11,130 bases of DNA from Bacillota bacterium (lineage in GTDB: Bacteria; Bacillota; UBA4882; UBA10575): contig JAAYMP010000152.1 in the NCBI GenBank assembly GCA_012521315.1, forward strand, positions 1 to 11,130, read 5' to 3'. Each line of letters begins with the position of its first letter. Position 1 is the stretch's first letter. The notes beneath the pieces were generated by a model that was not told the DNA's origin, made no database searches, and saw only the letters and a program-made list of their open reading frames with translations. Of the stretch, positions 7,231 to 11,130 are shown piece by piece. The translations under genes and the position numbers were made by a program.

Positions 7231-7735
7231 GGTAGCTGGCGAGGATTTCCCCGAAGTAGATGACGTGATAATCGGGGGTTTGGTAACAACCCGCCCGGAG
7301 CTTGGGGTCGAGCAGCCCAGGCTCCATCGCGTGCTGGTAAACAACCCGGCATTCGAAGTGCAGCGGGCATTCTTTGATGACCGGCGTGTCAATGGCCCGC
7401 CCTTTGACCGGCGTGAAGCCGCAGGCCTGAAACTTGTCGGTATCCCGGCCCGACTGGCGGCCGCAGATGAGCAGTTCTTTGGTGCGGTCTTGTTGTAAGG
7501 GAACGCTGACGGTAAATTCGCCGGCTTTTGCCAAAAGGCCATATGTATGCCGTGAATAACGGACCATTACCATGAAAATGGGTTTGCGCCACATTAAGCC
7601 GATGGTTCCCCAACCGATGGTCATGATGTTGGCGCGGTTTTGGGCGGGGTCTTTGACGGTCAAAAAGACCCCGCCGTTGGCAAGCTGGGTGGTGACCTCC
7701 CGTGCATATTCGTTGTAAGCGATCTCTTTAACCAT
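7220..7735 (-). CDS. Flavin reductase-like FMN-binding protein
   Basis: 171 residues, with GGAGGAAGG directly upstream of the ATG. It matches the flavin reductase-like split-barrel fold (PF01613): the first strand GGVFLTV (21-27), then NIMTIGWGTIGLMWRKP (36-52), MVMVRYSRHTYGLL (56-69) and GEFTVSVP (72-79), the region that holds FMN in the family, then FECRVVYQH (127-135) and HVIYFGEI (157-164). Such proteins bind FMN and act as NAD(P)H-dependent flavin reductases or as small redox flavoproteins. In anaerobes many have unknown partners. No flavin-dependent monooxygenase lies next to it. Its 3' end overlaps the convergent UGP1-like gene by 11 bases. It follows the 137-residue gene in the same direction, but a strong hairpin separates them. 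Confidence 0.85.
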   Translation of the reverse strand: MVKEIAYNEYAREVTTQLANGGVFLTVKDPAQNRANIMTIGWGTIGLMWRKPIFMVMVRYSRHTYGLLAKAGEFTVSVPLQQDRTKELLICGRQSGRDTDKFQACGFTPVKGRAIDTPVIKECPLHFECRVVYQHAMEPGLLDPKLRAGCYQTPDYHVIYFGEILASYLTE

Positions 7736-7752
7736 GTTCCTTCCTCCGATCT

Positions 7753-7784
7753 AAACCGGGGCAGGGAAGTCCTGCCCCGGTTTT
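7753..7784 (-). terminator. Terminator-like hairpin between the 137-residue gene and the flavin reductase gene
   Basis: AAACCGGGGCAGG and CCTGCCCCGGTTT form a perfect 13-bp GC-rich stem with a 5-base loop, 13 bases after the stop of the upstream gene and just before the flavin reductase ribosome site. The minus-strand T tract is short (TTT then AGAT), so termination may be partial or the hairpin may mainly protect RNA ends. Confidence 0.6.
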
Positions 7785-7797
7785 CATTAACTGTTGG

Positions 7798-8211
7798 CTA
7801 TGTAATCCGGCTGACCCGGCGGCGAACAGGCGGCAACTTATAGGCCTTGGCGGCGAGCAGGTTCCCATCGGCGGTTTTCGCTTGGAAAAGTAAGGTGTCT
7901 TTATAAAAATAATATTTCGGTAAGGACAACAAACTAATCAACGGGTGGGGAGCGGCCTTGATTGTTACGTAAAAACCACGGTATTTGACTTCCAGCGGTT
8001 CAAACCCGCCAACCAGGAGCGGAAGCTGCTCGGGTGTCTCCCGGAGGGCGGGCAACTGCCGCCCGAAATTCTCCATGAGCGCTTCCTGCTGAGCGAAGAT
8101 CTCCCACCCGATCAGGATGAAGGGGTGGGATGGACTGCCTTCGTGCCGGAAATGAACTTGGAAGGCGAGGGGAATATACTGGACCGCCGGGTAGGGATAT
8201 AACGCACTCAT
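7798..8211 (-). CDS. Hypothetical protein, 137 residues
   Basis: I do not recognise this protein. The ATG has GGAGGTG about 8 bases upstream. The product has no signal peptide or membrane helix. It is rich in proline and aromatic residues (for example MSALYPYPAVQYIPLAF at the start and APHPLISLLSLPKYYFYKD at 86-104), alternates hydrophobic stretches in a way that suggests a beta-rich fold, and ends in a basic tail (PPVRRRVSRIT). It follows the anti-sigma gene in the same direction after 74 bases with no visible terminator, so it may be co-transcribed with the sigma/anti-sigma pair; that is inference. No conserved cysteine, histidine cluster or nucleotide-binding motif is apparent. Confidence 0.7.
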   Translation of the reverse strand: MSALYPYPAVQYIPLAFQVHFRHEGSPSHPFILIGWEIFAQQEALMENFGRQLPALRETPEQLPLLVGGFEPLEVKYRGFYVTIKAAPHPLISLLSLPKYYFYKDTLLFQAKTADGNLLAAKAYKLPPVRRRVSRIT

Positions 8212-8285
8212 TTGGTGCCCACCTCCGTACTTTCAAAATTTATACCTATTGTATGCGGAGGCGGATTTGGAGGTGCCAAAGTCCC

Positions 8286-8828
8286 TTAGCGGTAAGAAAC
8301 CGGAATTCCAGGTAAAAGGGTTTGTTGTGGCGGGAGGGCGAACTCCTCCAACTGTCGGCGCTTTTTTCTCTCCTCCTCGGTCGGGTCTTCTTCCAGGAAG
8401 CGTTGGACGGGGCTGCTTTGCTCATTGACCAGTTGATACATGGTGAACTGTTCGTAGGTTTGGTCCTTCACTTCTTGACTGGCAATCCGTTGGTTAGTGC
8501 TGTTTACCGGGAACAAATAAAAGGAAGTGAGCAGGAAAAGAAAGATGCAGGCGGCGGTTAAAGCCAACCTTTTGCCCCACACCCAGGGATTGGTCCCCGC
8601 AAAATCTTCCACCCGTAACTTATAGTGAAAAAAGTCATCGACCAGGTTGCACTGGGGCCGGGGCGGTTCCAAACACCCCAGATATTTTTTGATCCGGGAA
8701 AGCTCGTCAAAGCACTGGGCACACACCGGACAGTTGAATAGATGGTTCCGGATCAGGCGCCGTTCTTCGGAGGAGAGCTCCTGGTCGAGATAGGCTGAGA
8801 GCAGGCTTTGGACACGATAACAGTTCAT
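8286..8828 (-). CDS. Zinc-finger anti-sigma factor (ZAS/RsiW-like)
   Basis: 180 residues. Residues 1-48 form a putative zinc-finger anti-sigma domain: C3, then H29-x3-C33-x2-C36 (HLFNCPVC) inside the pattern LLSAYLDQELSSEERRLIRNH. One membrane helix is predicted at about 86-106 (LALTAACIFLFLLTSFYLF), so the zinc domain is cytoplasmic and residues 107-180 lie outside. This layout is that of RsiW-type anti-sigma factors, which bind their ECF sigma factor until proteolysis of the outer part frees it. The start ATG shares its A with the last base of the sigma factor stop (TAATG), with GGGGAAAGGGG upstream, which indicates translational coupling. A longer upstream extension in the same frame exists but lies inside the sigma gene and is not credible. 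The outer tail is charged (EEDPTEEERKKRRQ) and ends in a proline-rich stretch. Confidence 0.9.
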   Translation of the reverse strand: MNCYRVQSLLSAYLDQELSSEERRLIRNHLFNCPVCAQCFDELSRIKKYLGCLEPPRPQCNLVDDFFHYKLRVEDFAGTNPWVWGKRLALTAACIFLFLLTSFYLFPVNSTNQRIASQEVKDQTYEQFTMYQLVNEQSSPVQRFLEEDPTEEERKKRRQLEEFALPPQQTLLPGIPVSYR

Positions 8829-9427
8829 TAAATTTTTCCCCTTTCCCCGTTCAGGTATGGGTTTAAATGTTCTCGAAGTTGCCGGCGCCCCCGGTGGATG
8901 CGGGAACGGACCGTACCGAGCGAACACTGGAGGATATTGCTGATCTCCTCGTAGGAAAAGCCTTGAATATCACAGAGGACAACGGCGACACGAAACTCGT
9001 CGGGTAAACGCAGCAAGGCTTTTTGGATGGTCTCGCTGAGTTCATGACGGAGGGCAAAATCCTCCGGCAGCTTGCTATGGTCAGGTACTTCTTTGGCCTT
9101 TTCCTGGTCGAGATGGGGCGGTGCTTCGTCCAATGAGGACACGAACGGGCGCCGCCGTTTTTTGCGGTATTGGTCAATGAAAAGGCGATAAATGATCTGG
9201 TAAACCCAACGGTCAAAAGCCGTGCCTGCTTCGAAGCGGTGAAAAGCACGGTAGGCCTTGAGTAAAGCCTCTTGGGTCAAGTCCTCCGCGTCGTCGTGGT
9301 TCCCCGTTAAACGGTAAGCAAAGTGATAAAAGGCTTTTTCGTAAGTTTTGACTTGCTTCTCAAATTCTTCTAGTAGATCTGGTGTCGATACTTTATGGAC
9401 CAGTGACAAGGTTTCCGTTTGTAGCAT
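8828..9427 (-). CDS. ECF-type RNA polymerase sigma factor
   Basis: 199 residues from the ATG at 9425-9427. Region 2 spans about 24-93, with DAEDLTQEALLKAYRAF (46-62) for core polymerase binding and FDRWVYQIIYRLFIDQYRKK (71-90) for -10 recognition. Region 4 spans about 132-186, ending in the helix-turn-helix GFSYEEISNILQCSLGTVRS (156-175). It directs RNA polymerase to a stress regulon and belongs with SigW/SigE-like members. An in-frame ATG thirteen codons further upstream (9464-9466) is rejected because it lies inside the -10 box of a near-perfect promoter and has no ribosome site. The chosen start has AAAGGG about 10 bases upstream. The next gene is its anti-sigma factor, overlapping by one base, and htrA is just upstream, which suggests an envelope-stress role. 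Confidence 0.92.
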   Translation of the reverse strand: MLQTETLSLVHKVSTPDLLEEFEKQVKTYEKAFYHFAYRLTGNHDDAEDLTQEALLKAYRAFHRFEAGTAFDRWVYQIIYRLFIDQYRKKRRRPFVSSLDEAPPHLDQEKAKEVPDHSKLPEDFALRHELSETIQKALLRLPDEFRVAVVLCDIQGFSYEEISNILQCSLGTVRSRIHRGRRQLREHLNPYLNGERGKI

Positions 9428-9464
9428 AGTATCCAAACCCTTTCTCAGATAAGCTCTTACCTGC

Positions 9465-9493
9465 ATTTTACCGTTTAACTTTAATTATGTCAA
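9465..9493 (-). promoter_or_regulatory. Promoter of the sigma/anti-sigma operon
   Basis: On the minus strand, a perfect TTGACA (9488-9493) is separated by 17 bases from TAAAAT (9465-9470, 5 of 6). It lies between the htrA stop and the sigma gene. It is of the housekeeping sigma-A type rather than the AAC/CGT type typical of ECF autoregulation, so basal expression should be constitutive. Confidence 0.85.
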
Positions 9494-9502
9494 AAGCAGG
9501 TT

Positions 9503-10708
<1,206 letters not shown>

Positions 10709-10782
10709 CGTCGGTTCCTCCTTACAGGCTGGTTTGGGTATGGAAAACAAGATTAGTCTATGTTCTTCAGTGGGATAGAACG

Positions 10783-10932
10783 ATGCCTCCGGCGAAAAGT
10801 TCCCCTGCCCGGGCAAAATTACAGAAATTTCTGGTTAGAAAGGAGGAGTTTCCTTGTCCAGGTGGAATTAAGTACGTAATTGTTCAGTTTAAAGACGTGG
10901 CCGTAGAGGTCTTTTGTTTGCGCGGAAGATAA
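10783..10932 (+). CDS. Possible small ORF before yicC (doubtful)
   Basis: An ATG at 10783 opens a 49-codon frame ending in TAA at 10930-10932, whose last bases join the AAGGAG of yicC. The second half reads PCPGGIKYVIVQFKDVAVEV, with alternating hydrophobic residues like a beta strand. The ATG itself has no ribosome site. A very strong AAAGGAGGAG (10838-10848 region) lies within the frame, and the only start near it is a TTG at 10854 in another frame that stops after five codons. This may be a coding remnant, a frameshifted small gene, a leader peptide or chance. Confidence 0.25.
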   Translation: MPPAKSSPARAKLQKFLVRKEEFPCPGGIKYVIVQFKDVAVEVFCLRGR

Positions 10933-10946
10933 GGAGTATTGAGACA

Positions 10947-11130
10947 ATGCCCTATAGTATGACGGGTTACGGCAGGTTTAAATTGGAGGATGACCCCAAC
11001 TATCTTGTTTCCGTTGAAGCCCGTAGTGTTAACCACCGTTTTTTTGATCTTACGGTTCGTTTACCGAAGAATTACTCTTGGTTGGAAGAGCGGATCGCGA
11101 AACAGGTTCGGCCATTGGTCCGGCGGGGCA
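10947..11130 (+). CDS. yicC: YicC/YloC-family endoribonuclease (partial, N-terminus only)
   Basis: The first 61 residues are present before the window ends. The opening MPYSMTGYGRF, followed by VSVEARSVNHRFFDLTVRLP and the segment LEERIAKQVRPLVRRG, is the highly conserved N-terminus of the YicC/YloC family (PF03755-type). Members cut RNA endonucleolytically and form ring-like oligomers; in E. coli YicC affects small-RNA turnover. AAGGAG lies ten bases before the ATG. It is divergent from htrA. In Firmicutes this gene commonly heads a cluster with remA, gmk and rpoZ, which would lie beyond the right edge; that is established context, not seen here. Confidence 0.93.
   Translation, partial: MPYSMTGYGRFKLEDDPNYLVSVEARSVNHRFFDLTVRLPKNYSWLEERIAKQVRPLVRRG

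Overview
The window looks like ordinary chromosome from a Bacillota (Firmicutes) bacterium, probably a Clostridia- or Limnochordia-like lineage. The evidence is strong AGGAGG-type ribosome binding sites, a TTG start on rtcB, sigma-A-like promoters, intrinsic terminators with T tracts, and gene types common in that phylum (ECF sigma factor with a zinc-finger anti-sigma, a membrane-anchored HtrA, YicC). The placement below phylum is inference. No CRISPR array, insertion sequence, phage gene or defence locus was seen.

Layout, left to right. An MscS-type mechanosensitive channel (minus) runs off the left edge. A plus-strand tRNA-Ala(GGC) follows with its own promoter and terminator. Bases 1072-1311 hold no gene I can support. 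Next come an A+T-rich TM2-domain membrane protein (minus) and an RtcB-type RNA ligase (minus). Divergent from rtcB is a beta-propeller lipoprotein gene that is broken by at least one frameshift and ends at a strong terminator shared with the convergent serC (phosphoserine aminotransferase, minus). Divergent from serC is a UGP1-family sugar-nucleotide pyrophosphorylase-like gene (plus), whose 3' end overlaps by 11 bases a convergent flavin reductase-like gene (minus). The remaining minus-strand genes are an unrecognised 137-residue protein, a zinc-finger anti-sigma factor, an ECF sigma factor and an HtrA/DegP-type serine protease. A plus-strand yicC begins at the right edge and is cut off.

The clearest functional unit is htrA - sigma - anti-sigma, read in that order on the minus strand. 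The sigma and anti-sigma genes share one base at the stop/start junction, and a near-consensus promoter lies between htrA and the sigma gene. By analogy with known families this is an envelope-stress module: the anti-sigma holds the sigma factor at the membrane, and HtrA handles damaged proteins outside the membrane. The other genes are housekeeping or metabolic (serine and vitamin B6 synthesis, RNA repair, sugar nucleotides, tRNA, RNA turnover) and look like independent short transcription units.

I did not find a convincing new system. The points most worth a second look are the broken propeller lipoprotein, the unusual nucleotide-binding loop of the UGP1-like enzyme, the corrected start of the sigma factor, and an orphan Shine-Dalgarno with a small open frame just before yicC.
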